Of a stretch of DNA of 64,000 nt, positions 34,615 to 44,130 are shown one piece after another. The notes beneath the pieces were generated by a model that had not been told where the DNA came from, did not search any database, and saw nothing but the letters and a program-made list of their open reading frames with translations. The stretch spans positions 18,022-82,021 of the forward strand of contig JAIPDO010000012.1 in assembly GCA_021737645.1 (NCBI GenBank), written 5' to 3'. Numbering within the stretch: the stretch's first letter is position 1; every line of letters starts with the position of its first letter. This DNA comes from Desulfarculaceae bacterium. GTDB lineage: Bacteria > Desulfobacterota > Desulfarculia > Desulfarculales > Desulfarculaceae. The translations under genes and the position numbers were made by a program.

Positions 34615-35600
34615 GCCGCCTGCCCCGGTTGCTCCGGCTCCAACTGTTCCGGCTCCACGAAAAATTGGTCGCACAGGGCCCACAAGGGCTCCAACTCGCG
34701 GCAGGCTCCGGCCTGGCGGCGAAACAGGGAGGCTCCGGGCAGGCCACGGGAATACCACATCATGAATTGGCGGATGAAATGGATGGCGTGGCACTCGCCG
34801 CCCAGGCCGCGGGCCAACTCCAAATGCTCGGCCAGGGCCTCACGCTTCATGGTCGGAGTGACCGGCTGGGGTTCCTGGCCGGCCAGGCGGGCGACGGCCC
34901 GCGAAAAAATCCAGGGATCGCCCATGGCCCCCCGCCCTATCATCACCGCCGCGCATCCGGTCTCGGTGAGCATGCGCACCGCGTCGCGGCCGCTGGTCAC
35001 GTCGCCGTTGCCGATCACCGGCACCGGGCACCAGGAGGCCAGGCGCGTGATGGCTCCCCAGTCGGCCCGGCCGGAAAAGCCCTGATGGGTGGTGCGGGCG
35101 TGCAGGGTGATGGCCTGGGCCCCGGCCTTTACCAGGCGGGGCACCAACTCCTCGGTGATGTCGCTTTTAGGCCCCAGGCGGATTTTGGCGCTCACCGGCA
35201 GGCTGGAGGCCTCGGCCACCGCGGACATGATCTCCACTGCCCGCACCGGGTCTTCCAGCAGAGCGCTGCCCGCGCCGGGGCGGCGCACCTTTTTGGCCGG
35301 GCAGCCCATGTTCACGTCCAGGGCGTCCACCCCCAAGCCGCAGGCGATGGCCGCGGCCTCGCCCATCTGCCGGGGGGAGGCCCCAAAAATCTGCAAGACC
35401 AGGGGCCGCTCGCCGGGTAGGCTCCTGGTGAGGCGCAGGGTTTGGGGCTGGTGACGCAACAGGCCGGGCGCGCTGACCATTTCACTGTAAACCATGGATG
35501 CGCCGGCCCGGCGGGCCATGAGGCGAAAAGCAGGATTGGTCACCCCGGCCATGGGCGCGGCCACGAATGGTGATTGCAGTGTAAGCCCCAGTAGTTGCAT
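34611..35600 (-). CDS. dusB: tRNA-dihydrouridine synthase
   Basis: The 329-residue flavoenzyme starts LQSPFVAAPMAGVTNPAFR, has the active-site cysteine in VNMGCPAKKVRRPGAGSAL, and the FMN-phosphate region ITLHARTTHQGFSGRADWG and VIGNGDVTSGRDA. It reduces uridines in the tRNA D-loop. DusB-type is the usual single Dus in many bacteria and fits the motif set. It is the upstream gene of a two-gene unit with the IspH-UbiA fusion. Confidence 0.92.
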   Translation of the reverse strand: MQLLGLTLQSPFVAAPMAGVTNPAFRLMARRAGASMVYSEMVSAPGLLRHQPQTLRLTRSLPGERPLVLQIFGASPRQMGEAAAIACGLGVDALDVNMGCPAKKVRRPGAGSALLEDPVRAVEIMSAVAEASSLPVSAKIRLGPKSDITEELVPRLVKAGAQAITLHARTTHQGFSGRADWGAITRLASWCPVPVIGNGDVTSGRDAVRMLTETGCAAVMIGRGAMGDPWIFSRAVARLAGQEPQPVTPTMKREALAEHLELARGLGGECHAIHFIRQFMMWYSRGLPGASLFRRQAGACRELEPLWALCDQFFVEPEQLEPEQPGQAA

Positions 35601-35657
35601 GGGTTTGAGTCTACCTTAGGCCCCGTGACCTGTAAACTGGCTACTAAAGGAGTAGGC

Positions 35658-35686
35658 TTGACATGGAGGCGGCCAAGGACGAACAT
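35658..35686 (+). promoter_or_regulatory. Possible promoter of the radical SAM gene
   Basis: TTGACA at 35658-35663, a 17-base spacer and GAACAT at 35681-35686, about 40 bases ahead of the start codon. The -10 box is weak. Confidence 0.35.
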
Positions 35687-35726
35687 TTAAACGATTCTCA
35701 ATCTTGGAAGGCGGGAGGATGTCAAA

Positions 35727-36665
35727 GTGAGTGGCTCCAGCGGCCAACAGGCCGTATTCGGGCCGGTGCCCAGCCGCAGGCTGGGCCTGAGCCTGGGGGT
35801 GGATTTGGTCTATCCCAAAACCTGCCCCCTGGATTGCATTTACTGCGAGCTGGGGCGCACCACGGTGCACACCGCCCAGCGGGGCCGGTTCCGCGATGCC
35901 GACGAGGTGCTGGCCCAGGTGGAAAAGCGCCTGGCCGAGATGGAGACCCCGCCTGACTTCGTGACCCTGGCCGGCAGCGGCGAGCCCACCCTGCATCTGG
36001 AGTTGGGCCGGGTCATCACCGAGCTAAAGCGTCTGAGCCCCTGTAGGGTGGCGGTGCTCACCAACGGGGTGCTGCTACCCGATCCCCAGGTGCGCCGCGA
36101 CCTGGCCAACGCCGATGTGGTGATACCCAGCCTGGACGCGGTGGATCAAAAGATATTTGAAATCATCAATCGGCCCGCGCCTGGGCTTATAATAGGCGAG
36201 ATCATAGAGGGCCTGAAGGCCTTTGCCCGTGAGTTCGCCGGACGCCTGTGGCTGGAGATTCTTTTGGCCTCGGGCATAAACGATTCCCCGGAGCACCTGG
36301 CCGCTTTGGCCGCCACGGCGCGGGAGATCGGCCCGGAGCTGGTGCAGCTCAACACGGTGATCCGCCCTCCGGCGGTGCCCGGCGTGGGAGCCCTTTCCCT
36401 GGAGCGTTTGGAGGAGATAGCGGCGGGCTTCGGCCTGCCCTGCACGGTGACCGCCCCGCCACGGGCGCTGTCCACCGGCGACCGGGGGGATTTGGAGCGC
36501 CAGGTGCGGGAGATGACCCGGCGCAGGCCCTGCACCGTCTCCGACGTGGCGGCCATGTCCGGGGTTCAGCCGGAGCTGGCCGAGCGGCTTTTGCACGAGC
36601 TGGCCCGCCAGGGCAAGGTGCGGGCGGAAGATTTCGGGGGCGAGGTTTTTTATCGCGGTTTGTAG
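35727..36665 (+). CDS. Radical SAM protein of unknown specificity
   Basis: The 312-residue product from GTG has a GGGAGGA ribosome-binding site. The radical SAM cysteines are C33, C37 and C40 in TCPLDCIYCELGRT. FVTLAGSGEPTLHLELG carries the SAM-binding GEPT motif, and VLTNGVLL follows at the right place. The C-terminal 60 residues look like a small winged helix (RRPCTVSDVAAMSGVQPELAERLLHELARQGKV). This domain order is that of the so-called Fe-S oxidoreductase COG0731-like proteins found in anaerobes and archaea. Reaction unknown. A large activase gene starts 21 bases downstream. Confidence 0.8.
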   Translation: MSGSSGQQAVFGPVPSRRLGLSLGVDLVYPKTCPLDCIYCELGRTTVHTAQRGRFRDADEVLAQVEKRLAEMETPPDFVTLAGSGEPTLHLELGRVITELKRLSPCRVAVLTNGVLLPDPQVRRDLANADVVIPSLDAVDQKIFEIINRPAPGLIIGEIIEGLKAFAREFAGRLWLEILLASGINDSPEHLAALAATAREIGPELVQLNTVIRPPAVPGVGALSLERLEEIAAGFGLPCTVTAPPRALSTGDRGDLERQVREMTRRRPCTVSDVAAMSGVQPELAERLLHELARQGKVRAEDFGGEVFYRGL

Positions 36666-36686
36666 GTTCATCAAGAAAGGTGCGGC

Positions 36687-39600
36687 ATGAGCGAATCCTC
36701 CGTTGGCTCTCAAGTGGTGGACAAGAGCAAACTTTACCTGGGTCTGGACGTGGGCTCGGTGAGCCTGGACACGGTGGTGCTGGACAGCGAGGGCCAAATA
36801 CTGCTGGCCCAATACACCCGCACCAAGGGACGGCCCCTGGCCGTGGCCACCCAAGTGTTGACAGAGGTGCTGGAACGCTTTGGCCGTGAATCCTTCGCCG
36901 CGGTGGCGGTCACCGGCAGCGGAGCCCCCACCCTGGCCCCCCTGTTGGGTGGAGAGGTGGTCAACGAGATCATCGCCGCCGCCAGGGGAGTGCAGCGGCT
37001 GTGCCCCCAGGCCCACACCATCATCGACATGGGCGGCGAGGACGCCAAGATGGTTTTGGTGAGCCCCGGCCCGGACGGCGGCCTGCGCATCGAAGACTTC
37101 GCCATGAACACCATGTGCGCGGCGGGCACCGGCTCGTTTTTGGATCAGCAGTCCCACCGGCTGCAACTGACCATCGAACAGTTCTCCGAGATCGCCATGA
37201 ACAGCGCCAATCCACCGCGCCTGGCCGGGCGTTGCTCTGTGTTCGCCAAGAGCGACATGATCCACTTGCAGCAGGAAGCCACCCCGGACTACGACATCGT
37301 GGCCGGGCTGTGTTTTGCCATGGCCCGCAATCTCAAGTCCAACATCGCCAAGGGCAAGAAGGTGGTGCCGCCGGTGGCCTTCATCGGCGGGGTGGCGGCC
37401 AACCAGGGGGTGCACCGGGCCCTCAAGGAGATACTGGATCTGGAAGACGGCGAGCTTTTGGTGCCTCCTGACTTCGGCTGCGTGGGGGCTCTGGGCGCGG
37501 CCCTGTTCGCCCAGGACAAGGGCCTGGTGGCCCCCCTGAGCGGCCTGGAGGACTTGCAGCGCCGGGCGGCGGAGGCGGCGGGCGAGACCAAGCGCCTGCC
37601 CCGGCTCCAGCTGGGCGACCATCACCGGAAGGACCTGCAAAAAATCCAGGTGCCCGAGGGCCAACTCGTCGGCTACCTGGGGGTGGACGTGGGCTCCATC
37701 TCCACCAACGTGGTGGTCATCGACGAACAGGGCAACGTTCTCTCCAAGCAATACCTGCTCACGGCGGGGCGTCCCCTGGAGGCGGTCAAGGAGGGCCTGC
37801 GCCTGGCCGGGGCCGAGATCGGCGACCGGGTGACGATCCTGGGCGCGGGCACCACCGGCTCGGGCCGCTACCTTACCGCCGATTTCATCGGGGCGGACAT
37901 CGTGCGCAACGAGATCACCGCCCAGGCCACCGCCGCCGCCCACATCGACCCCGAGGTGGACACCATCTTCGAGATCGGCGGCCAGGACTCCAAGTACATC
38001 TCCCTGGAGAACGGGGCCATCGTCGACTTCATGATGAACAAGGTCTGCGCGGCGGGCACCGGCAGCTTCCTGGAGGAGCAGGCCGAGAAGCTGGGCATCC
38101 AAATCAAGGGCGAGTTCGGGTCCAAGGCCCTGGAGGCGCCCAACCCGGTGCGCATGGGCGAGCGCTGCACCGTGTTCATGGAGTCGGACCTGGTGTCCCA
38201 CCAAGCCTCCGGGGCCGAGATAGACGACCTGGTGGCGGGGCTGAGCTACTCCATCGTGCACAACTATTTGAACAAGGTGGTGGAAGACCGCAAAATAGGA
38301 AAACGTATCTTCTACCAGGGGGCCACGGCGGCCAACCACGGCATCGTGGCCGCCTTCGAGGCGGTGACCGGCCGTCCCATCATCGTGCCGCCCCACCACG
38401 ATGTGACCGGGGCCATCGGCGCGGCTCTGTTGTCCATGCGCGAGCGCACCTGGAAACAAAGCTCATTCAAGGGCTTCGCGGTGAGCGAAACCGGCTACGA
38501 GATCACCACCTTCGAGTGCTCCGGCTGCCCCAACACCTGCTCCATCCGCAAGGTGAAGGTGGAGGGCCTGGCCAAGCCCCTGTTCTACGGCTCGCGCTGT
38601 GAAAAATACGACGTGGACCGCGACAGCCAGGTGCGCGAGGACATCCCCGACCTGTTCGCCGAGCGCGAGGAGCTTTTGCTCTCCTACGCGGGTCCGGTGG
38701 ACCCCCAGCGCAAAAAGGGCCTGATCGGCATTCCCCGCACCATGTTCTTTAGGGAGTGGCTACCCTTTTTCAGCGCTTTCCTGAACCGCCTGGGCTTTGA
38801 GGTGCAGGTTTCCGGCCCCAGCACCAAACGCCTGATCCACAAGGGCGTGGAGGCGGTGGTCAACGAGCCCTGCTTCCCGGTTAAGGTGGCCCACGGCCAT
38901 TTGGCCGAGCTTATCGAGTCCGGGGTGGAGAAGATTCTCCTGCCCTCGTTGATCAACCTGCCCGCTCCGGGCAACGAGCTGACCTACGGCCAGGTGTGCC
39001 CCTACGCCCAGACCCTGTGCTACACCGCCCCGGCGGCACTGGACTTCGGGGGGAGCGAGCTGATCGACACCCCGCTTCGTTTCGGCTACGACGCGGGCAC
39101 CATGCGCTCCGACCTCAAGGCCCTGGCCAAGCGCCTGGGCGCGGGGACCAGGGGGCTCAGCCAGGCCATCGCCGCCGGCTGGGAGGCCCAGCACGACTTC
39201 AACCGCCGTTTGGTGGCCCGCGGCAAGGAGGTCTTGGCCTCCATGAAACCCGGTGACCGGGCCATGGTGGTGATCAGCCGCCCCTATAACGGGGCCGACC
39301 CGGGGCTGAACCTGGGCATCCCCCAGAAGATGCGCCATCTGGGGGTCTTTTCCATTCCCATGGACTTCCTGGACCTGGACCAGCACATGGGCCACCCCGA
39401 GCTGGCCGAAATGTACTGGCGCTACGGTCAGAAAATTTTGGCCTCGGCCCTTCAGGTGCGCTCCGACCCCCGATTGCACGCGGTGTACATCACCAACTTC
39501 GGCTGCGGGCCCGACAGCTTCATCGGCCATTTCTTTAGGCGCATCATGGAGGGCAAGCCCTTCCTGGAGATAGAGATCGACGAGCACTCGGCCGATGTGG

Positions 39601-40895
39601 GGGCCATCACCCGTTTGGAGGCCTTCCTGGACTCCCTGGGCAACGTGATCACCACCCCGCCCCAGGCCAAGCCCGCCCGCCGCCGGGACATAAAGCCGGG
39701 CAAGCGCACCATCTACATCCCCCCCATGACCGACCACTCGGTGGCCGTGGCCGCGGCCTTCGCCGCCTGCGGAGGCCACGCCGAGGTCTTGCCCGAGAGC
39801 GACCAGCGCACCCTGGAGCTGGGCCGCCGCTACACCTCGGGCAAGGAGTGCTACCCCTGCGCCCTGACCACCGGCGACCTCTTGAAGCTGCTGATGGACG
39901 AGAAGGTGCCGGCCAAGGATGTGGCTTTCTTCATGCCCGGCGGCACCGGCCCCTGCCGCTTCGGCCAGTATCACCGCTACCATCGCTTGATTCTCGACGA
40001 ATTGGGCTTCGAGGAGGCCCGCATCTACTCGCCGGACCAGTCCGAGGTGTTCTACAAGGAACTGGGCATGGTGGGAGGCAGCGATTTCACCCGCCTGGCC
40101 TGGCAGGGCGTGGTGGCTGTGGACCTGCTCATGAAGGCCCTGCACGAAACCAGGCCCTATGAGGCGGTCCCCGGCGACAGCGACGAGGTCTATCGCCACT
40201 GCTTGGCCAGGGTGGCCGAGGTGATGGGCCGCAAGGGCGACCTCAAGGCGGTGATGGCCGAGGCCAGGGGCGAGTTCGCGGCGGTTCGGCGCTCCGGGGA
40301 CAACCACCGGCCCTTGGTGGGAGTGGTGGGCGAGATCTACACCCGGGCCAACCGTTTCGCCAACGAGGATATCGTGCGCACCGTGGAGGCCCTGGGCGGC
40401 GAGGCCTGGACCCCCACCATCGGCGAGTGGGTGCTATACACCAACTTCACCTCCGCGGTGCGGGCCAAGATGCTCAAAAGACGCCAGGCCCTGGTGGGCA
40501 CCCTGCTGGAAAACTACTTCCAGCACAAGGACGAGCGCAACCTGGCCAAACCATGGTCCGGTTCGCTCAAGACCCTGCACGAGCCGGAGGTCAAAGAGGT
40601 GCTCAAGATGGCCCACCCCTACCTGGAGCCCAGCTTCGAGGGCGAAGCCATCCTCTCCCTGGGCAAGAGCCGGGACATGCTCAGCCGGGGGGCTTCGGGG
40701 GTAATCAACGTGATTCCCTTTACCTGCATGCCCGGCACCATTGTAAACGCCCTGATGAAGCGTTTCCGGGAAGACCACGGCAACCTGCCGTTTTTGCCCA
40801 TGGCCATGGACGGCCAGGAGCAGAGCGGCAGCCGCATCCGCCTGGAGGCCTTCATGCACCAGGTGCGACAGTTCCAACAGGCTCACGAGAACTGA
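36687..40895 (+). CDS. Fused acyl-CoA dehydratase activase, 1402 residues
   Basis: The product contains two consecutive BadF/BadG-type ATPase modules. Module 1 has LGLDVGSVSLDTVVL and NTMCAAGTGSFLDQQ; module 2 (from about 330) has LGVDVGSISTNVVVI and NKVCAAGTGSFLEEQ. A cysteine-rich DUF2229-like region follows (FECSGCPNTCSIRK, then IGIPRTMFFREWLPFF), and the C-terminal 500 residues resemble an HgdB-type dehydratase (GKECYPCALTTGDLLK, PGGTGPCRFGQYH). The enzyme should couple ATP hydrolysis to low-potential electron transfer within one chain. Proteins of this size and order are known from anaerobes and remain largely uncharacterised. It follows the radical SAM gene closely. Confidence 0.85.
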   Translation: MSESSVGSQVVDKSKLYLGLDVGSVSLDTVVLDSEGQILLAQYTRTKGRPLAVATQVLTEVLERFGRESFAAVAVTGSGAPTLAPLLGGEVVNEIIAAARGVQRLCPQAHTIIDMGGEDAKMVLVSPGPDGGLRIEDFAMNTMCAAGTGSFLDQQSHRLQLTIEQFSEIAMNSANPPRLAGRCSVFAKSDMIHLQQEATPDYDIVAGLCFAMARNLKSNIAKGKKVVPPVAFIGGVAANQGVHRALKEILDLEDGELLVPPDFGCVGALGAALFAQDKGLVAPLSGLEDLQRRAAEAAGETKRLPRLQLGDHHRKDLQKIQVPEGQLVGYLGVDVGSISTNVVVIDEQGNVLSKQYLLTAGRPLEAVKEGLRLAGAEIGDRVTILGAGTTGSGRYLTADFIGADIVRNEITAQATAAAHIDPEVDTIFEIGGQDSKYISLENGAIVDFMMNKVCAAGTGSFLEEQAEKLGIQIKGEFGSKALEAPNPVRMGERCTVFMESDLVSHQASGAEIDDLVAGLSYSIVHNYLNKVVEDRKIGKRIFYQGATAANHGIVAAFEAVTGRPIIVPPHHDVTGAIGAALLSMRERTWKQSSFKGFAVSETGYEITTFECSGCPNTCSIRKVKVEGLAKPLFYGSRCEKYDVDRDSQVREDIPDLFAEREELLLSYAGPVDPQRKKGLIGIPRTMFFREWLPFFSAFLNRLGFEVQVSGPSTKRLIHKGVEAVVNEPCFPVKVAHGHLAELIESGVEKILLPSLINLPAPGNELTYGQVCPYAQTLCYTAPAALDFGGSELIDTPLRFGYDAGTMRSDLKALAKRLGAGTRGLSQAIAAGWEAQHDFNRRLVARGKEVLASMKPGDRAMVVISRPYNGADPGLNLGIPQKMRHLGVFSIPMDFLDLDQHMGHPELAEMYWRYGQKILASALQVRSDPRLHAVYITNFGCGPDSFIGHFFRRIMEGKPFLEIEIDEHSADVGAITRLEAFLDSLGNVITTPPQAKPARRRDIKPGKRTIYIPPMTDHSVAVAAAFAACGGHAEVLPESDQRTLELGRRYTSGKECYPCALTTGDLLKLLMDEKVPAKDVAFFMPGGTGPCRFGQYHRYHRLILDELGFEEARIYSPDQSEVFYKELGMVGGSDFTRLAWQGVVAVDLLMKALHETRPYEAVPGDSDEVYRHCLARVAEVMGRKGDLKAVMAEARGEFAAVRRSGDNHRPLVGVVGEIYTRANRFANEDIVRTVEALGGEAWTPTIGEWVLYTNFTSAVRAKMLKRRQALVGTLLENYFQHKDERNLAKPWSGSLKTLHEPEVKEVLKMAHPYLEPSFEGEAILSLGKSRDMLSRGASGVINVIPFTCMPGTIVNALMKRFREDHGNLPFLPMAMDGQEQSGSRIRLEAFMHQVRQFQQAHEN

Positions 40896-41026
40896 TTTTC
40901 ACCACAAAACAGGTGGCCCGGACCCGGTATTGCCGGGCCCGGGCCCCTTGCGCCCGGCTGGTTCATATAAAAAACTTTGTCACGACTGCATAGCAAAAAT
41001 TCAAGCATTCGGGTAAGCTGGCCTAC

Positions 41027-42964
41027 ATGTCACGCAAGATGCTCATAAACGCCACCGGGGTTGAGGAACTCAGGGTGGCGGTGGTCGAGGAGGGCCGTTT
41101 GGAGGCCTTTTATGTGGAGACCGCCGCCCAGGCCCAGACCAGGGGCAACATCTACAAGGGTGTGGTTGCCAATGTGGAGCCCAGCCTCCAGGCCGCCTTT
41201 ATAGATTACGGACGGCCCAAGCACGGATTCCTCCAGATAGCCGACCTGCGCAACGACCTCTGGGGCGATCACCAGGCCCCGGCCAAGGGATTGCCGCCAT
41301 TGCAGGAGGTGCTCAAGAAGGGCCGCCAGCTTTTGGTGCAGGTGGTCAAGGAAGAGACCGGCAACAAGGGCGCGGCCCTGACCACTCATCTGTCCATACC
41401 CGGCCAGTACCTGGTGCTCACCCCTGGGCACTCCCATGTGGGGGTGTCCCGCCAGATCGCCGATGAAAAGGAACGCAGCCGGATCAAGGAAGTGCTTACG
41501 TCCCTGGAGCGCTCCGGGGACCTGGGGGTCATCGCCCGCACCGCCGCCGAGGGGCGCAGCAAGCGAGACCTGACCACCAACCTCAAACAGCTCCAGCGAC
41601 TGTGGGAAGACATCGATAAACGGGGCCATGACGCCAAGCCCCGCACCCTGATCCACAAGGAGGAGGAGCTGGCGGTGCGCACGGTGCGCGACCTGTTCAC
41701 CTCGGACCTCAGCGAGATTTTGGTGGACGATCCCGAGGTGTTCGAGCGGGTAAGCACCTTCGTGGGCACCGTGAATCCCCGGCGCAAGAAAATCGTCAAG
41801 CTGTACCGGCAGGAGCGCCCCATCTTCGCCAAGTATACCCTGGAAGAGCAGATTTCCAGCGTATACCAACCGGCGGTGCGCCTGCCCTCCGGGGGCAGCA
41901 TTGTCATCAGCCCCACCGAAGCCTTGGTGGCGGTGGATGTGAACTCCGGCAAGACCGCCGGGGGCAGGCAGCTGGAGGACACCGCCCTGGCGGTGAACCT
42001 GGAGGCTGCCGCCGAGATAGCCCGCCAGCTCCGTCTGCGCGACCTGGGCGGGCTCATAGTCATCGATTTCATAGATATGCGCGACCGGGCCAACCAGCGC
42101 AAGGTGCGCAAGGCTCTGGGCGACGCCCTGAAGGGCGACAAGGCCAAGACCACGGTGGGCCACATCAGCCGCTTCGGCCTGCTGGAGATGAGCCGCCAAC
42201 GCATCCGTCCGGCCATAGATTTCGGCTCCACCCGCACCTGTCCGGTGTGTCAGGGGCGGGGGCTTTTGCTCACCAGTGAGGCCCTGGGGCGCCGGGTGCT
42301 CCGGGACCTGGAGCTAAAGCTAAGGGGATACGGCGGCAAGGGGCTCAAGGTGCGCCTGGCCCCGGAGACCGCCCACCACCTGATGAACGTCAAACGCATG
42401 GAACTGGCCCGCCTGGAGAGCAGCAGCGGGGTTTGTCTGGAATTGGTGGCCGACCACGAGGTGGCACTGGACGATTGCAAGACCGAGGCCTGCGGCGAGC
42501 CCTGGGCCTTGTGCGCTCCGCCTCAGGCCCATGAGCCGGTGGCTCCCCCGGCGTCCGCCCCCGCTCCCCCGGCCAAACCCAGGGCGCCGGAGCCGGCCCA
42601 AGCAGAAGCCGCGCCGCCCAAACCCGCCTCCAGCGGGCGCAAGCGCCGCCGCAGCCGCAAAAAGCCCGCCCCCGCTCCCGCCCCCGAGGCCAAGGCGGGC
42701 GGAGGCGACAAGCCCCAGCCGGAGGCCCCACCGGCCCCGCCCCAGGACTCGTCCGGCAAGCAGGTTGACAAGCCCAAGGGCCAGGCGCAAAACGGCCAGG
42801 CCCCGCCCCAGGAAGCCGCGGCTCCGGCCGCGCCCAAGAGGCGCCGCCGCCGCCGTCCCTCCGGGGCCCAGCGCCGGGCCAAGGCCAAGGCCAAGGCCAA
42901 GAACGAGGCCCAGGGCGAGGGCGAAACCAAGCCCGAGGCGCCGGCTGCCCCGGCCAAAGGCTAA
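41027..42964 (+). CDS. rng: Ribonuclease E/G
   Basis: The 645-residue protein has an N-terminal S1 domain (GNIYKGVVANVEPSLQAAFI, GFLQIADL). The catalytic centre has AVDVNSGK and VIDFIDMRD supplying the metal-binding aspartates. The zinc-link cysteines are in RTCPVCQGRG (about 404-407). The catalytic core ends near 490. The remaining 150 residues are a low-complexity tail of Ala, Pro, Lys and Arg with arginine-rich patches (KRRRRRRPSG), probably an RNA-binding or degradosome scaffold region. It processes 5S/16S rRNA and decays mRNA. Its last four bases overlap the convergent CoA-transferase stop. Confidence 0.9.
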   Translation: MSRKMLINATGVEELRVAVVEEGRLEAFYVETAAQAQTRGNIYKGVVANVEPSLQAAFIDYGRPKHGFLQIADLRNDLWGDHQAPAKGLPPLQEVLKKGRQLLVQVVKEETGNKGAALTTHLSIPGQYLVLTPGHSHVGVSRQIADEKERSRIKEVLTSLERSGDLGVIARTAAEGRSKRDLTTNLKQLQRLWEDIDKRGHDAKPRTLIHKEEELAVRTVRDLFTSDLSEILVDDPEVFERVSTFVGTVNPRRKKIVKLYRQERPIFAKYTLEEQISSVYQPAVRLPSGGSIVISPTEALVAVDVNSGKTAGGRQLEDTALAVNLEAAAEIARQLRLRDLGGLIVIDFIDMRDRANQRKVRKALGDALKGDKAKTTVGHISRFGLLEMSRQRIRPAIDFGSTRTCPVCQGRGLLLTSEALGRRVLRDLELKLRGYGGKGLKVRLAPETAHHLMNVKRMELARLESSSGVCLELVADHEVALDDCKTEACGEPWALCAPPQAHEPVAPPASAPAPPAKPRAPEPAQAEAAPPKPASSGRKRRRSRKKPAPAPAPEAKAGGGDKPQPEAPPAPPQDSSGKQVDKPKGQAQNGQAPPQEAAAPAAPKRRRRRRPSGAQRRAKAKAKAKNEAQGEGETKPEAPAAPAKG

Positions 42965-44121
42965 GCCAGCCCCACCACTCCCCGCTCGGCCATATCCTCT
43001 ATTTCAGTTTGGCTGAGTCCCAGTCCGGTCAAGACCTCGGCGGTGTCCTGGCCCAGGGCCGGGGGGGGCTCGGTTGGGGCCAAGGGTGAGGCGGACATCT
43101 TCAGGGGGCAGGCCAACTGGACCCCCTGGGGATCCTGCTCCACCATGCCCCGTTCCCGGACCAGGGACGAGGCCACCGCCTCGGGCATCGAGAGCACCGG
43201 CTCACAGCAGGCGTCGTAACCCGCCCAAAAGTCAGTCCATTCATCACGGGTGCGCCCGGCGAAGATGGCCGCCACCTCCTCGATGACTTCCTGCCCGGCG
43301 AACTGCTTGCTCAGCAGGTCCGGACGCTCAAGCGCCTCGCAGAATATTTGCCAGAACTTGGGCTCCAAGGCCCCCAGGGAAAACCAGCCGCCGCCCTTGG
43401 TGCGGTAGAGGTTGTAGCAGGGCCGGGCTCCGTTGAGGGTCATGCCCGCCGGACGGGGGGCGTCAAGCCCCGCCTGCACTCCGGCCCAGACCATGGTGGC
43501 CATGGAAACCGAGCCGTCGAACATGGCCGTGTCCACGTGCTGGCCCTTGCCGGTGCGCTCCCGCTGGTACAGGGCCGCCAAAACTCCGGACAGGCCCAGC
43601 AGCGAACCGCCGGCCAAGTCGGCAATCTGCACTCCGGGTATGGCCAGGCCGCCTTCCCGGCTGCCGGTGGTGTCCAGGACTCCGGCCAGGGCCAGGTAGT
43701 TGATGTCGTGGCCCGCCCGCCCGGCCAGGGAGCCCTGTTGGCCGTAGCCGGAGATGGACAAGTGGATCAGGCGGGGTTGGACTCGGCTGAGCACGGAATG
43801 CTCCAGGCCCAGGCGGGCCATGACCCCTGGGCGGAAGCCTTCCAGCAAAACGTCGTAGTCCTTCAGCAGCCGCAGCAGGATGTCGCGCCCCGCCGGGTCT
43901 TTCAGGTTCAAGGCCAGGCTTTTTTTGCCCCGGTTCAGCGCCGGGAAGTAGGGAGACTCCTCATCCCCCTGACTGGTGATGCCGCGGCTGTAGTCGCCGC
44001 CCACCGGGTTTTCGACCTTTAAGACTTGAGCCCCCATGCAGGCCATGAGCCAGGCCAGGTACAGGCCGGGCAGGTTCAGGGAAAGGTCCAGCACCTTGAC
44101 TCCGCTGAGGGCGTGCTCCAT
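42961..44121 (-). CDS. CoA transferase, family III (CaiB/BaiF)
   Basis: A 386-residue protein from ATG at 44121 (GAGG five bases upstream). It starts ALSGVKVLDLSLNLPGLYLAWLMACMGAQVLKVE, has SLALNLKDPAGRDILLRLLKDYDVLLEGFRPGVMARLGL, and INYLALAGVLDTTG, all typical of family III CoA transferases. The conserved aspartate expected to form the acyl intermediate lies near AGHDINYLAL. It moves CoA between acids without ATP. The downstream stop of the ferredoxin gene is ten bases ahead of this start, so they share an operon. A GTG two codons upstream is an alternative start. Confidence 0.88.
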   Translation of the reverse strand: MEHALSGVKVLDLSLNLPGLYLAWLMACMGAQVLKVENPVGGDYSRGITSQGDEESPYFPALNRGKKSLALNLKDPAGRDILLRLLKDYDVLLEGFRPGVMARLGLEHSVLSRVQPRLIHLSISGYGQQGSLAGRAGHDINYLALAGVLDTTGSREGGLAIPGVQIADLAGGSLLGLSGVLAALYQRERTGKGQHVDTAMFDGSVSMATMVWAGVQAGLDAPRPAGMTLNGARPCYNLYRTKGGGWFSLGALEPKFWQIFCEALERPDLLSKQFAGQEVIEEVAAIFAGRTRDEWTDFWAGYDACCEPVLSMPEAVASSLVRERGMVEQDPQGVQLACPLKMSASPLAPTEPPPALGQDTAEVLTGLGLSQTEIEDMAERGVVGLA

Positions 44122-44130
44122 GCCCACCTC

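Noticed and set aside
42884..42903. A short tandem repeat (AAGGCC units)
   Set aside because: It lies in the low-complexity coding tail of ribonuclease E/G and reflects Lys-Ala codons.
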